DNA of 64,000 bases from Gadus chalcogrammus (taxonomy: Eukaryota; Chordata; Actinopteri; Gadiformes; Gadidae): contig NC_079432.1 in assembly GCF_026213295.1 (NCBI RefSeq), positions 9,009,892 to 9,073,891 of the forward strand, read 5' to 3'. The notes beneath the pieces are model-generated. The model was not told the DNA's origin, ran no database searches, and saw only the letters and a program-made list of their open reading frames with translations. Position 1 is the first letter of the stretch; each line of letters starts with the position of its first letter. The position numbers and the translations under genes are program-made. Shown piece after piece: positions 1 to 28,637 of this stretch.

Positions 1-1714
1 GAGCTTTATCTATATCGCAAACATTTTTTTTACGGTTCAGTCTCGTTTTTCATGTTATGGATCCAACTCAAGCAATACTGTTTTAAATTTACACAAGGAT
101 AGGGGCTTGGATGAGATTTCTTATCCTCTAGCAAGAAGAAAATTACAACTTAATTTCAGATAGTGACTTTCTTAAATTATAACAATCCATAATCACTGGG
201 GGGGGGGGGGGGGGAACCTTTAATAGGTCACTAAAAAACAAAATGGTTCGATTGATTTGCCTTGAGTTCTCAAGTCGCAGGTGAATTATCCATATTACCC
301 AGTAGATGGCGCCTTTGTTAAATAAACCTCGGGACTGTGTCTTGCCTTCTCAAATCACACAGGGGATGTGCCTTCTTCATTGAACACCAATGTGTTCCTC
401 TGAATGGCGAATGAGATTGCCCCACTCCACGCTTATGTGTGAACAGGCCTATATCTTTGATCTAAATGAACAGGTTGTACGGCTTCCCCGCTGTGTCGCC
501 AAGTGGCGATCGCCTTCAATTTTGCGTAGACTTTCTGGAAGACTGCGATGCGCATCTACCAATAGCAAATTGCACTAAGCTACGCATCGTAGCCTATACC
601 TATCGCCCTGCATCGTTTTTTTCAATATAAAATAGCGTTTGACATCACTATTGGCCAACAAAAAATACCTGCACAAATACCAGTCATGACTTGCTGTTCA
701 ATAATCATTTGATATTCCGTATCATGTGTTTATATTTATTTTATTCCCATCAAGTGCCACTGCCTGGTGCAATGCAGGTCTTACGTAGCCAATAAGTGCG
801 GCCAATACATGGAGAAAGATATTGCGGGTCTGCATTGACCAATCAGAACGGGTGTAACAAAGCTGCACAGCAGATTCTCCAGTGTCAACCAGGCAACGTT
901 TACGCGAGAAATATCCTTCCGCTGTAAGAAATTAGTGCCCCGTTCATGGGGACCTAAACTCTTGTGAAAATATCAAAAAAGCCAATGTGTAAAAAAAACA
1001 CATACGTTAATACATAATGGGGATTTCCACACACAGCTGTGAATTAACATACCACATTTCTGTAAAATCCTACGACTGTAATGTAAAACCACTAGCATTA
1101 TAACACCCTTTGAACTGTGAGTTGGAGGCTGCTATGTCCCTAAGCCTCTAGGGAAAATCACTTTGTTTTAAACAATACCTTATTGTTTAAACCCTAAAGT
1201 AAATAGTAGGGCTCTCTGTGTATACTAATGGTAATAGAAAAGCTAAATAATCGGATGCAAGTTGTTACGTATTGTTTAAGGTATGTTTCATTTAGTTCCT
1301 TTATGGTGCTTGTCAATAAATAGCTATCACCAGAGAGTAAATCATTATGCAGTTATTAAATAAATTATAGAGAAGAGATATGTTGAAAGACATTACATTT
1401 TACAGTCATGTTACAGTAATAGCACCAGCCACCCAAAAGCTCTAGCAAAATATTCCTATGTATTAGGCCTAAGTTAAAGTTATATTAAATTATATTTACA
1501 TAATCCTTTAATAGGCCTATTCACTCCTGGTTGGAGGTTATACTTTGGCTTATTCATTTCAAACTAAAAATAGACTAGTAATCCACCAACGCCAATGATA
1601 GCATACAATGTATAATGGCGCATACAATCTGCAGCAACAAGGGCTCTAACTCATATTTTTGCATGGGGGGCAAAAGTGCAATTAAAGTGGGCATTCCTGA
1701 GTACCTGGCATGTG
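1..1714. other. upstream flank of calm, no gene seen
   Basis: AT-rich unique sequence with a poly-G run of 17 at 198-214. An ACCAATCAGA CCAAT-type motif lies at about 838-847, roughly 1 kb before the ATG, perhaps too far for the core promoter. ORFs here are short and show no recognisable protein. Confidence 0.6.
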
Positions 1715-1894
1715 TTTTATAAGGAAGTGAGTGATGAGTGCCAGCGTGGCGGAGGGATACATAAGGCCATCCCCCGTCCTGTCCGCGGCTGATATACACA
1801 CACTCCTCCTCTCCCCGAGTTGGAACTCCATCTAAGGACCGAGCACACACTCCTCGTCTGCTACCATACACCACCAAGCTCACCACCAACAGAC
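1715..1894 (+). promoter_or_regulatory. calm1: calmodulin core promoter and 5'UTR
   Basis: A TATA-like TTTTATAAGG at 1715-1724 lies about 170 nt before the ATG. It is followed by a C-rich, CT/CA-containing leader ending ACAGAC directly before ATG|GTATGT. The start site is not marked by sequence; transcription starting near 1745-1755 is inferred from the TATA spacing. No in-frame upstream ATG extends the protein. Confidence 0.5.
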
Positions 1895-16300
<14,406 letters not shown>

Positions 16301-16431
16301 AGCTCGCCCGCCCCGCCCTCCCCCCTCTTAGAAGAAAAAAAAAATTCAAAAATGTTTTACTTACCTCTTGGGAAAAAAAAATATGTTCATTTATTCATAC
16401 TGTTTCTGTATAGAAAATAATTGAATGTTGA

Positions 16432-16437
16432 AATAAA
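16432..16437 (+). terminator. calm1: proximal polyadenylation signal of calm
   Basis: Canonical AATAAA 132 nt after the stop codon. It is a candidate for a short-3'UTR isoform. Confidence 0.5.
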
Positions 16438-17533
16438 ATATTCTTCTGTCCACACAGGAAAAAATATATATAAAAAAAAGACACAAAAAATGATCTGCAT
16501 GAAAACGATGGTTAGTGGTCCTGTTCCCGCCCATCCCTCTCTTCGTCCCTCCTCCTCCCTTCTGAAATCCGTTTAACATCAGTACTTAAGACAACGCAAC
16601 ACCAGTAACAGCCAACCCCTCCCAACTCCCAAGCTGCAGCAGCTGGCTAACTCCCGAGCAGTTTCCCCGGCCCCTGGTCCATGACCCAGCGGGCAGGCCA
16701 TCTCCTCTTCATCAGTTTTCTGTTCTTCATGCATGCAGCTTGAGACCGGAACGCTAAAGCCTTTCCCTCCCCACCCCCCTCCTTCTCTTCCTCCTCCTCT
16801 TCCTCCGCCCTTACCCCCGGTTGAACAGAGCCGTGCTGATTTCACTATAAGCTGTCCTATTGTTGGTTTGGTACAGTTCTGTTTGTTTTTTCATTTTATA
16901 CTTGGAGAGGAACTCTGTACTGTTAAATTGAGCGAATATACCAGGTTCTTATTCAAGTTGAAAACATTACAATGGGACTTAATTGTATGCTAGATAAAAA
17001 GAGAAAAAAAAAGAAAAAAACAACCCTTTTTTTTTCTTCAAATGTTTGGCATGTTTATTTGTTTTGGTTTCTGTTATTTGGACGGCCATCGATCTAGCTG
17101 TGTCTCCTGCCCTCATTTAAAACGAAAAATACTACAGAATACGGTCGGGCACTATTAAGTCTTACAGGTGAAAACTTTGTTTTTGTTTTTGTTTTGGATT
17201 CTTTTTGTTTTGCCGAGACGGAGCGTCTGTCCTCTGCCCTGGCGTGAGCGAATCACTGGCCTTTTACGTTTTATTTCGTTTTCTTTTTTTTCTCTTCCTC
17301 TCTCTTGATTCTCGACTCAGACCGGAGTGCGGCGGCGTGCGCGTGCGTGTCAGTCTGTCACTCGGCGGGGGGGTCCGGCGTGGTGGGCTGCGCGCCCCTC
17401 GGCGCGTTGGGCCTTGAGCGACGCTGCCGCCGACCGTGCCCCGCCCTCCCGCCCTGGGCTCCTCTGGGTTCAGTTTACATTCATTCCAAGTTGTACATGC
17501 TAGTCTTTATTTTATTTTAATTTTTTTTTTTCA

Positions 17534-17539
17534 AATAAA
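17534..17539 (+). terminator. calm1: distal polyadenylation signal of calm
   Basis: Canonical AATAAA follows a T-run at the end of the transcript-like sequence; cleavage is expected 15-25 nt downstream. Confidence 0.65.
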
Positions 17540-18901
17540 AAAAGATCATGAACTTTACGCCGTCTCCTCATCCGTGTGGTTATTGATCGACGGGTTATCG
17601 TGTGGTTATTGATCGATGGGTTATCGTGTGGTTATTGGCTTATCGAAGATCAATCGGTAGAATAAACCAATTTGTAGCCCATGGTTGTGTACAGTGTGAT
17701 TCACTGTACTGTGTCTGGCTGGTTTTTTACAGCGCTCGTGGAGCTAGCTTGAAGGTTTATACTCTAGTCCTGTTACATAAATAAGCCAACACTTCTTTAT
17801 ATCGCGGTGAGTGTGTAAGGGAGAGGGGGGGGGGGGTGGGGTTGTAGGCCTAACCAACACGGTGCCTTGCTCGTCCACCGTGGATGTTACACATGCACTA
17901 TCTATGACGCCTCTCTCACTCCCTCAAGACCTGTTCGGTTGCCAGGCAACAGGAGCCTGCCGTAACCGGGGTGTTTGGGGAGGAGGAGGAGGAGGATGGG
18001 GGGGGAGAGGGGAGAAGAACGGAAAGGCAAGTGGGAGTCTGAATAAACCCTCCTGCTGCCACCGACTCCGTGCCGGCTTGTCCTAGTAAGGCAAACCAGG
18101 CCACTACAGGCGCTCGCTTTGTAGAGAGAGACAACTGCTCAATGCTCCTGCCGAAGAAGAAAGAGAGAGGGTAGGGACCCAGCCAGGCATCTCGGCACAA
18201 TACTACCTTGAATCCAATAAAAGCCATGTTGACGGCCGCATTGTTTGACCATATATGGTCAGCGGTTTGACCGCATTTTGGACACGAGCCAAAATAAACA
18301 TGTTTCCCGAATTCCGCACATTAGTCGGTCTGAACCCTAAGAGTTAACCTTTAGGACAACACAAACTGATTAGTGGCCATTTTTATACTTTAATCCCCAC
18401 TGGAGGAAATTAAAGAAACAGTTCTCATGTTCTTATAGACGTGTAGGAGGAGAATTTGGTTTCCATCGATCACTCTTTCTATCTTGATGAGAAATTAGTT
18501 TGCATTCAAATAAACTTGTTGTGGAAATGCAACATCTCATTGAGAAACGACCATCAGCGGCGGGAGGGTGTCTCCTACGATGAGTGGTGGTTCGGGCCTA
18601 ATGGAGGAGCCGTTTAACGACAAAACAAAGCATAAATAATCTGCATGGTACATCTTTTAGGGCTCTAAAATGGGAGTGGAATACAGAATGACCGTATTGC
18701 AAAGTACAGGCTACAGGGTTGTAAGATGGAAAATAGATAATACTACACACGTATACAGACACACTACCATTACCACAATCCAGCCAATGGAACCACACCA
18801 ACCTCGCACATCAGCAGCTACTCTCTCGACAGAAGCTCCACCAGGAGGGCGTGGCTAAAAAACAAATTCACGTACAAGCCGGGGCAATCAATGCCTGCAG
18901 G

Positions 18902-18904
<3 letters not shown>

Positions 18905-18958
<54 letters not shown>

Positions 18959-19172
18959 CATGGCTCTCTCTCTCTTTCTCTGTATCTGTATGTCTCTCTA
19001 TCTGTCTCTCTCTCTCTTTTTCGCTGTATCTGTATGTCTCTCTCTCTCTCTCTCTCGCTGTATGGCTCTCTCTCTCTTTCTCTGTATCTGTATGTCTCTC
19101 TCTCTCTCTCTCTCTCTCTTTCGCTCTCTCTCTCTCTCTCTCTGTATGTCTCTCTCTGTATGTCTCTTTCTC
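18905..19172. repeat. CT-rich compound microsatellite
   Basis: (CT)n blocks punctuated by CTGTATCTGTATGTCTCT and GCTGTATGGCTCTCT, with a longer unit of about 100 bp present twice (18955-19050 and 19050-19150). Confidence 0.92.
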
Positions 19173-19396
19173 TCCTCCTCCTCCCCCTCCACTCTCGGGC
19201 GAGGGAACAGAGACACACGAGCTCCCCACGGGTTAAATTAAGAACATCAATATTTCACGTGTAAATGAAGCAGTACAGTGCAGAGGTGGTAAGGGGAGAA
19301 GGGGGGCCACGATTAGATATCACCGGCCCTCTGGAAAAGAGACGCCGGCACACACACACTGCACTGATGAGACGGCTGAGATATGACAGGCTGGAC

Positions 19397-19398
<2 letters not shown>

Positions 19399-19484
<86 letters not shown>

Positions 19485-19507
19485 TGTACGTGTACGTGTG
19501 TGTGTGT
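19399..19507. repeat. (GT)n microsatellite with GTACGT variants
   Basis: Pure (TG)n to about 19480, then three ACGTGT-type hexamers before it resumes. Confidence 0.95.
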
Positions 19508-19657
19508 TGAGCTGATTAGGTGTCATTGAATCCTTTGTTGTGGTCTATCAGACAATGACAACAGTAAATATAATACTGTATCACATACAGTATCAAATGT
19601 GTGTGGCTTGGCTGTGGGTTGCTGCGCGTGCCAGTAGTGCTTGTGCATGTGTACATG

Positions 19658-19804
<147 letters not shown>

Positions 19805-19864
19805 AATATGTGTTCCCCCCGAATGGGTCATCGCATTAGTCTGCCACGTCAGAGTGTGTTTGTG

Positions 19865-20045
19865 TAGGCGACCGATAGACTAGACTAACATTACACCTGA
19901 CTAAGAGTAGTCTAGACTTTGGTAAGATCTACTTAAGTAGACTAGACCTGTGTAGACTAGCCTCAAGTAGTACTAACTTAAGTAGAACTAGACTCAAGTA
20001 GTACCAACTTAAGTAGACGTGACTTGCACTAGACCCGACATACAG
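19865..20045. repeat. degenerate CTAGAC/AAGTAG array
   Basis: AGACTAGAC, AACTTAAGTAGA and TCAAGTAGTAC recur about every 20-30 bp over 180 bp, suggesting a decayed short-unit tandem repeat. Confidence 0.75.
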
Positions 20046-20066
20046 GGTCGACTTTATGTCCCAACA

Positions 20067-20119
<53 letters not shown>

Positions 20120-20670
20120 CCACAACATACAACCAATAGAATACAAGCCTGAATAATTTCACATTTCATGAAAAACTAAACCACTACCGACATTCTCAAT
20201 GTCTTATTTGTTCCGTTATTATTCCATTCTAGTTCCTCTGGTAGCATCTCTCTCTCTTCAGAGAACAGAAACACAACACCAAAGGAGCGTAAGGTTCTCT
20301 CATCCTACTGTCTCCAGCTGTTCTGATGTGACACACCCTCTACACGTCCCTGGAATCACCGTGACAGTACAGAAACCCAACAAATACTGTACACGGGTGA
20401 GCACGCGCACACACACACACACACACATACAAAGGCACAGGCGTACACAAACACACACACACACTTCGCCAGTCTCCAGGTGCCCTGTTTAATAACTTGT
20501 GATATCCTCGCTCGCGTCACCTGAAGGGAAACCCAGCCATCCTACTGTTCTTTATTATTATTCACACAATCTTCCCATTCCTTCCCAGCTCTTTTCCTTT
20601 CCCCACCTCTCCACACACACACACTAAAGAGCACACACGCACAATCAAGCAAGCACACACGTACACGCAT

Positions 20671-20706
<36 letters not shown>

Positions 20707-21015
20707 CTTCTCGTGTCGTTATCTACTTGTATTATTCATGCTACCGAGGCAGAAGACACCTTCTCTAATTAGGATTTATGGATTTTACCATAATAATGTT
20801 TTTTCTGCCTCCTCTATTTCAGGCTCCCTCTCTTCTGTTCATTCTTTTCCCTCTCTATTGTTCAATCGTTCTTCCATTCTTCCATCTCTCACCCCGTTTT
20901 CCCCCCCTCCTGTCATTCTTTGGTTCATCCTTCCCTGTCAACTCTTAGCCAATCACGGGCCCGCAGAGAGGATACCTCCGTCCCCGCACTCTGCGTTAAT
21001 GATAACTCTAGGCTG

Positions 21016-21055
21016 GAGAGAGAGAGGCATAGGGGGCCCTATGCCTCTCTCTCTC
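21016..21055. repeat. perfect 19-bp inverted repeat, 2-nt loop
   Basis: Arms 21016-21034 and 21037-21055 are exact reverse complements, reading GAGAGAGAGGCATAGGG into CCCTATGCCTCTCTCTC with loop GG. This is a cruciform-capable palindrome in C/T-rich intergenic sequence. Confidence 0.92.
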
Positions 21056-22108
21056 TCCAAGATCCCTCTGCATTGCAGCGAGTACCCCCCCCCCCCCCAC
21101 ACACCCACCCGCCCACCCACAATCCTCACCTTCCGATCCGTTTCCCCCGTCTTATCCTAACGCCCCCGCCTCTCTCCCTCCGTCTCTCAATCAGAGCTGC
21201 GCCTTTTCAATTACTGCAAGAAGCATAGGCCGCTCGCTCACTCTCAATCTATATCTCTCTCTCAATCTATATCTCTCTCTCTCTCTCTCGTCCTGACTAT
21301 CGTGACTCTCGCTCTCTCCCCGTCTATCACTAATTCTCTCTTTCTATCTCTCTCTCCCCGTCCCTCCCTGACTCACTCTCTTTCGCTCTCTCTTTTACTT
21401 AATCTGTTGCTCACTCACTCCCTCGCCCCTCTCGCTCTCTCACACACGAATCACCTTTCCCCATCTCGTTCTCCAATACCTCTCACATTGTGTTCGTTCT
21501 TCTTCCTCCAACTATCTCTCTTTTCATTTTGTCTCTCCTCTCTCCCTCCTCTCTCTGTGTCATTTTCACTTTCTATTCATCGTCCTCCCCATCACCAGCC
21601 TCCCCCCTCCTCCCCCACCTCCGTTTGTCTTACTGTGCATTTTCATTTTTATAGTCTGCCATCACTCTTCCGCGTTTTATTAGGCCGTTTTATTTATTTT
21701 TACTTCCCGCTCCCTCCCTTCCTCCTTCCCTCCCTCCCTCCCTCCCTCCCTCCCTTCTTTATGGTCTATCGTGACACTGTCGCCGCCACCACCTCTCCTC
21801 CCTCCCTCTCTCACCCACCCACCTCCCATCCTTCCCCCCCCCCCCCCCCCTCCTCGATTTACCTAGAAGAATAGGCTCATCCATCTTTGATTGTTGAGAA
21901 AATATTACGGCGGGCGTCACGACAACGGAGGCCTCACGGAACCTCATGCAATATTCACCAGGCGATGATATAAGACTGGGGCTAATGAAAGAACCAGCAG
22001 GCAATACAAACAGCCCTTTAATAACACGCCGGCTCCGGGCCCGGCTCGCCGCGAGTTCAACCCATCACTCAGCCCTCTGTGATGCCAGCGTGTCAACAAC
22101 ATGCCCCC

Positions 22109-22257
<149 letters not shown>

Positions 22258-22299
22258 GGGAAGGTAAGGGAGCACACTGTACGCTGCTGTCACCTGGTA

Positions 22300-22640
22300 C
22301 TGTTGCTGCACCGTGGGGAAGACCTCCCTGTGGGTGGCCTATGCCTACCTGCGTCATGGGGCCTATGTCTGGCTGCGCCGTGGGGCTTTTTTAGTCTTGC
22401 TGCGTCGTGGAGCCTACGCTTCGCTGCGCCGTCGGGCCCCGTGCCTAGCTGCGTCAAAGGGTCCACACCCAGCCGCTGCCTGTGACTTGCTGCGTCATCG
22501 TAGGTTTTATGCCTGGCTGAACGGTGGGGGTCTCGCCTGGCTGGGCCATAGGCCCTGTGACTATAGCTGCCCCAACGGGCTCACCTGCAGCACTGGGACC
22601 GTTAGCAGCACCGTGGGGAGGGCTTTTGGGAGTGCGGTGT
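22300..22640. repeat. degenerate GC-rich minisatellite, unit about 30-35 bp
   Basis: The phrase GCTGCGTCRTGGRGCCTAYG recurs with drift about ten times. The overlapping 271-aa ORF is a product of this repeat and the CA arrays after it. Confidence 0.75.
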
Positions 22641-22957
22641 ACATCCTTCTGTGCACCGTGTTACACGAGGCGGCAGAGGGGGACACGACCGTGCCCGCTG
22701 GTGTGCACGTGCATGTGCATGCATTCGACAGTGCTATACACACACACATGCATGCATTCGGCTACACTGCTCACTGCACACAGAAAACACACACCCCCTT
22801 GCGCGGGATGATAAACACATACACTCGCACACACAGAAAAACAAGCCTTAGCGAAAACATACAGTCACCTGACCACACATACACACAAAAACACACACAC
22901 TGCACCTGCACCCAAAGCCACATGCATACAGAACATTGTATGCACATGCAAGCACAC

Positions 22958-23002
22958 ACACACAGCAACACACACAGCAACACACACAGCAACACACACA
23001 GC

Positions 23003-23050
<48 letters not shown>
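22958..23050. repeat. (CACACAGCAA)n and (CA)n
   Basis: Four CACACACAGCAA-type units followed by pure CA. Confidence 0.95.
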
Positions 23051-23051
<1 letters not shown>

Positions 23052-23262
23052 CTGGAGGTGAATCAGTGGCAGTGGATTGCATCAGCATCAGCAGAAGCTC
23101 GCTCACTGGGCGAAACCCCATAGGATGAGAGGGGGGAGGGGGGAGGGGGGAGGGGGGGCAGAACTCGGAGAGACATGAGAGATACGCAGAGGAGAGAACG
23201 TAACCACGGGTGATGGACCGGGGGATGGAGAGTGAGAGTGGGGCGGGGGGAAGACAGAGAGG

Positions 23263-23319
<57 letters not shown>

Positions 23320-23900
23320 ATATTAGAGCGAGCCAGAGAGTGGGAGAGAGGGTAGAAATAGAGAGAGGGGGATGGAATAAACTGAGAGATATCGGGGGAG
23401 AAGGGTGAAAGGTTAGCCATATAGGGAGAGGGGGAGGGAGAGAGATGGGGGAGGGATGGAGAGAGAGAGGGGGAGTGGGAGAGCGAGGGGGGTTGCTGAA
23501 CAGGGATCCTCCTGGCAGGGATTCCCCTCCTTTGATGTATTTCCCTTACATCCCCCCCTTCTTTTTCCTCTTCATTTTACCGCAGCGTCGTCTACCCCAT
23601 AGATCCACTGAAACCCAAACGCAGCAAATGCCTGACACTCTGCTGAGACCTGTCCCGTCTTCTTGTTGTCACTCCTCCTGTCCTGTACCCTTACTACTGT
23701 CTGTCCCTCTCCCCTCCGTCTCTGTATGTCCCTTAACCTGTTCTGTTAACCTTCCTCATGTCGGTCCCCTCCTACCCTTATAGTCTCATGTATGTCCCTT
23801 CTCCGTCTGCCCCTCCTCCTGTATGTCCTCTTCCTGTCTGGTCCCTCCTCCTGTCTGTCCTCTAACCCCTTCAGTCTGGTCTGTACATTCCTCCTGTCCC

Positions 23901-24000
23901 NNNNNNNNNNNNNNNNNNNNNNNNNNNNNNNNNNNNNNNNNNNNNNNNNNNNNNNNNNNNNNNNNNNNNNNNNNNNNNNNNNNNNNNNNNNNNNNNNNNN
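23901..24000. other. assembly gap (100 N)
   Basis: Exactly 100 N, flanked on the right by (GA)n at 24001-24034, so the assembly broke at a simple repeat. The true length is unknown. Confidence 0.99.
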
Positions 24001-24037
<37 letters not shown>

Positions 24038-24755
24038 AGTCTAAGCCTGTTACCAGGCGCTGCAATGTCATCCCATGACAGCGGCGGCTAAGATCCCCCC
24101 CCCCCACCCTCCCTTCACCCTATAGACTCCATGCCACAACGGTTTCTTCCTGCTTCAATAACCCCACCAGCCCCCTCCTCCTCCTCCTCCTCCCAGTTGA
24201 AGGGAATTACAGATGCTCTACTTCCACTCAAAAAAGCCAGCAGTCTCCCTCACTCCTCTCCCCACTCAGAACCGTCGGCATGACCAACGGACCAATCACA
24301 TCACTGCATACTAGTCTTGTATTGTAGTCAAATATGTTGCTATGGTGTGTACGTATAGGGATGAAGATGATGAAGATGAATGGGGGCTTTGTAACTGTTC
24401 TCATAAGAGGGGTTGTGATGAGATCACTTCAATGCACCGTGTGATTTACCATTCACCTCTAGTAGCTTCAGATACAGCGGTTGTATTTATGGATAAAAGG
24501 CCAACGGGGGAAAGGTTTGTTCCGTCATTTACAAGGGGAAGAGGTATATCCACGGCGGCCATCTTGTGTTTTCCTCTGGCTTTCTCTTCCTGGGAACACT
24601 GAACATGTTGCCTCTCTTTTCTCCCGCGGGTGCCCCCTCCCCCCACCTCCATTTGAATGAAGAGCTCGGTGTGTGTGTGTTTATGTGCTTGTGTGTATGG
24701 TCAGCGATGCCACTTTGAGATACTATGATAATGTCGAGATAATTTGCCTGTAAGG

Positions 24756-24809
<54 letters not shown>

Positions 24810-24956
24810 ATGTGTGAGTTTGCGTTAGGCAAACACATTAAAGCACTGTGTACATTTTTACTTGCGAGCAAACCCATGCACGTGTGTTTGTTTGCAAGGC
24901 TTTATGCATGAATGAATGCCTGCATGTGTGTGTGAACATGTGAACAAATGAATACT

Positions 24957-25073
<117 letters not shown>

Positions 25074-25522
25074 TGTGTAGTGTGTGTGTGTCTGCACATG
25101 AGCCCTGTTCTGCCTGTGCATATAGGCATATGGGGGGGGGGGGGTGGAACAGTAAACACATACAGGCTTGATGAACACAGAACAACCTCATTAGGGCTGG
25201 CCAGTCTCCAAACGACAGACCAACAACCACCAGGGTTGGGCTTCGTCAAAAGGGCCACACGGTAGGCTGTGGTTTTCTTTTACGTTTCTTATTCTTATTC
25301 TTATTTGGAGGCCGGCAGGGGGGGGATTCCTCTGAGGTGAGCTGGGGTTTCACCAAGCCAGCACACGAAACAGGAAGTGGAGTAGAGCCGTTTGTGGGAA
25401 GTTGCACTGTCAGCATCCTGTCAACAGCGCCTAGCCAATGGTGACTGCAGCTAAACACTTGGCCCAGCCTCACACTCTCCCCGTCTCCTTGCTCCCCTGG
25501 CTCTGAGGCTGGTGGTCTGCAC

Positions 25523-25600
<78 letters not shown>

Positions 25601-26019
25601 TACATATGCCGACTACAAACAGACACACACACGAATATATATCCATAAACATACAAACTAGATACAAACATTAGACAACATCACAACACACCAATGTGTG
25701 TATGCTTGCACACCAAGCACACACTGAATACAAATCCAAGAGACATGATCACAAGAGACAAACATGAACGCTCTAATACCTGCACAGTGGACGCATTTAA
25801 ACAAGACCCACCTGCACTTGTGGACAACAGAAAGCCCTGCCTGGACCAATCAGAGCCATGACGCTGAGCTCTGCCTCGCCCCCGCCCATGTCTTGCTGTA
25901 GCTTCATTTTAGCAGCTAACGCCGGTTGGCAACATTTGACTAGATTTCCATACAGAGCCTGGAATGCTGAGGAAGGGAAGACAGAGGGAGATGGTCCTAA
26001 CCTGATAGCTTCTTTAGGT

Positions 26020-26265
26020 AGGGTCACTAGCAAGCTTCACTAGCTAGTGTTATGACTATCTATATTCCCTTTTCACTTGCGAGCTTCAGCAGCAATCTTA
26101 ACAAGCGAGTTTCACTGAAGAGCTTCACAGGCTAACTTCAGTGGCTAGCTTCACTAGGTAGTGTAGCAAGCTAGATTCCCTAGTGGGCTTCACTATCGAG
26201 CTACAGCAGCTAGCATCACTAGCTAGATTTTTCAGTGAGCTTCACTAGCTCACTTTGTCAATTGC
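26020..26265. repeat. degenerate GAGCTTCACTAGCTAG array
   Basis: GCTTCACTAGCTAG, GAGCTTCAC and CTAGCTT recur about ten times over 245 bp with variable spacing. Confidence 0.75.
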
Positions 26266-26505
26266 AATCCACTGCCACCATCCACCGTGCGTAGACAGCT
26301 ACGAAATAACGTACATCATAAATGTTGTCAAAATATATCAATTGCTAATATTTGTTGGTACAGAGGAGCTACAGAGGAGTCCATAGGGATGGGCCAGACC
26401 TGTACTATTATATTACACACAAAATGTCTACCGGCTGCTACCTTGTTAATGTTGTTCACTGTCCACGGCCTGTAGAACTCTTTACATAAGAGCCTTCCAC
26501 CCTTT

Positions 26506-26592
<87 letters not shown>

Positions 26593-27902
26593 CTGTGTTG
26601 GTGTGTGTGTGTTGGTGTGTGTAGGAAAAACACATACGTTTCCCATAAAAGCAACACTAGGATTGTAATTGCCAATAGCACCTATGTGAGTGAGGGAGTG
26701 AGGGAGTCTGAATGTCTGTCTATATGCATGTATGTGTGTATTTTTGAATGAAGGTATGAGTAAGGTGGGGTGTACCGCTCACTCAGCCAGAACCTTGAGC
26801 AGGTGCATGAACCCATAGCCTCAAGATGGCCCTCTAAAGGAGGGTAGGGATAGGGGATCCCCCCCCCCCCCTCCAGGGGCCCAGGCTAGACACCACAGAC
26901 CCCCTGCCTTTAATCCAAGCCTCTGCCAGTAAAGTGAGAAAAAGGTCAGGTCAGGACAAAAACAAGGTTTTTGTCAGTAAACAGAATTTAACAAAGCCGG
27001 TGACATTTCAAAATGAAGCTGGTTGTTATTCCGAGACGTTGTCACCGGGAGTGATCTCTGCATCTGTTCCTTTTTCGTTCTAACAGAGAGGGGCTTGTCC
27101 GGGTAACAAATTAGTCCCGGCTCAACGCCAAGACAGAATAAAAGGAGCGCATCATGCTAATGATTGTGATGAAGAAGGCCGTCTGAAATATGGAGTTATG
27201 TAAAGCCACAGATACACGATGTGCCTCGAAGGCGCTTTTTTAACAGCTCTGGTTGTTCCCCATTCAGTTTGATACGACAGTGTAAGCGCATTACGTGTTC
27301 ATAAGGGACTTACCGGCCATTTCATAACCATAAGGAAACGCTGTAATTAGGCCAAAGATGTGAAGTGGGGGAAAACAATGCATTAACTGGTTAATCATAC
27401 TACTATTCAAATACATATACTGAAATATCCTTCAACAGAGGTTGTGTGGGTCTCCTTGCGTGCTTGGGTTTGCACCTGTATGTACAGTACAGCTGGATTA
27501 TTTTAAGAAACCCAAAAATGGGTTGCAAGGAGAGTCTGGATAAAATGGCACCCAACTCCATCTGGTTAGCTGGCCTCAATGCTAATGGGGAGGTAAGGAC
27601 GCGTCTAAAGGAGGCCAAACCGAGGTCATTTAGAGTAAGGATGCCTCTTTGGGCCAAAAATAAACAATTCAGCCTGCATGCAGTGGGTTGCCAACGTGAA
27701 ATCCTCCTTCCTCTCTCTCTCTCTCTCTCTATCCGCTGTGCGGCTTGCCTTGTGTTTTTCATGTTAACCCATGTGTGTGTACGTGCCATTTTACAATCTC
27801 TTACACAATCAGCATCAAACTGAGCACGCCCCTGCACAAGCGATTGCACACATAAAAAAAACATACATATATAGACAGTGCCCCCTCCCCCCCACTCCAC
27901 CC

Positions 27903-27963
<61 letters not shown>

Positions 27964-28587
27964 CATACAAATACGCACACAAACAGACACACACAACACA
28001 TGCAAGGTTCCGACAACAGGCAGGGGGGACAGGGATATGAGTAATTTAGAACAGCGTGACACTTTCACAGTCTAATTAGCCCCAGTGTTGCAGTAAACAC
28101 GTCCCGATGACCCTTGAGTTCCGCTTACTCATAAAGTATGGATGGACGAGGTGGACAAGGCCACCGCAACACAACACAACACAACACAACACACGCACCA
28201 CCGAGAACACTGGTCTAGAACGCGACCGTACCGAGACGTCGATAACGAACAGGCCTAGGCGCGTGGAACGCTTGAGTTGTGTTGCGTCTTTATCCCAGAG
28301 AGAAGAGGGACTGTGGGTAAGTGTGCATGTACGCTTGCTGCGCAGCCTAGTAATCGTACGTTGGTGAGGAAAAAGGGAGGTAGTAAGATAAGCAATGGAA
28401 TGGGTGGACACTCGCACGCACGCGCACGCACGCGCACACACACGCACACAGCGCAGACCTTCACATAACAGACGCATCCACGCTCCAACAATGCTCTAGA
28501 GAGGTTGTGTAGTGCAGAACTACACATCCTCTTTTGCCATTACTGCTCCTGCCTTTGACGCTGCGATGGAGGGGGTCCTTTTCATGC

Positions 28588-28637
<50 letters not shown>

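Larger units (their letters stand above)
16301..17555 (+). other. calm1: calmodulin 3'UTR
   Basis: About 1.25 kb of A/T-rich and C-rich sequence follows the TGA. AATAAA at 16432-16437 could give a short 3'UTR of about 150 nt. A second AATAAA at 17534-17539, after a T-run, could give the long form. Calmodulin mRNAs with alternative 3' ends are well known, so both sites may be used. The stretch has several A-runs and a GC-rich block near 17330-17460. Confidence 0.7.

Noticed and set aside
21016..21055. MicroRNA precursor
   Set aside because: The stem is 19 bp with a 2-nt loop, too short and too tight for a Drosha substrate.
22313..23128. 271-aa ORF
   Set aside because: It runs through a degenerate GC-rich repeat and then (CA)n; composition reflects the repeats and no domain is visible.
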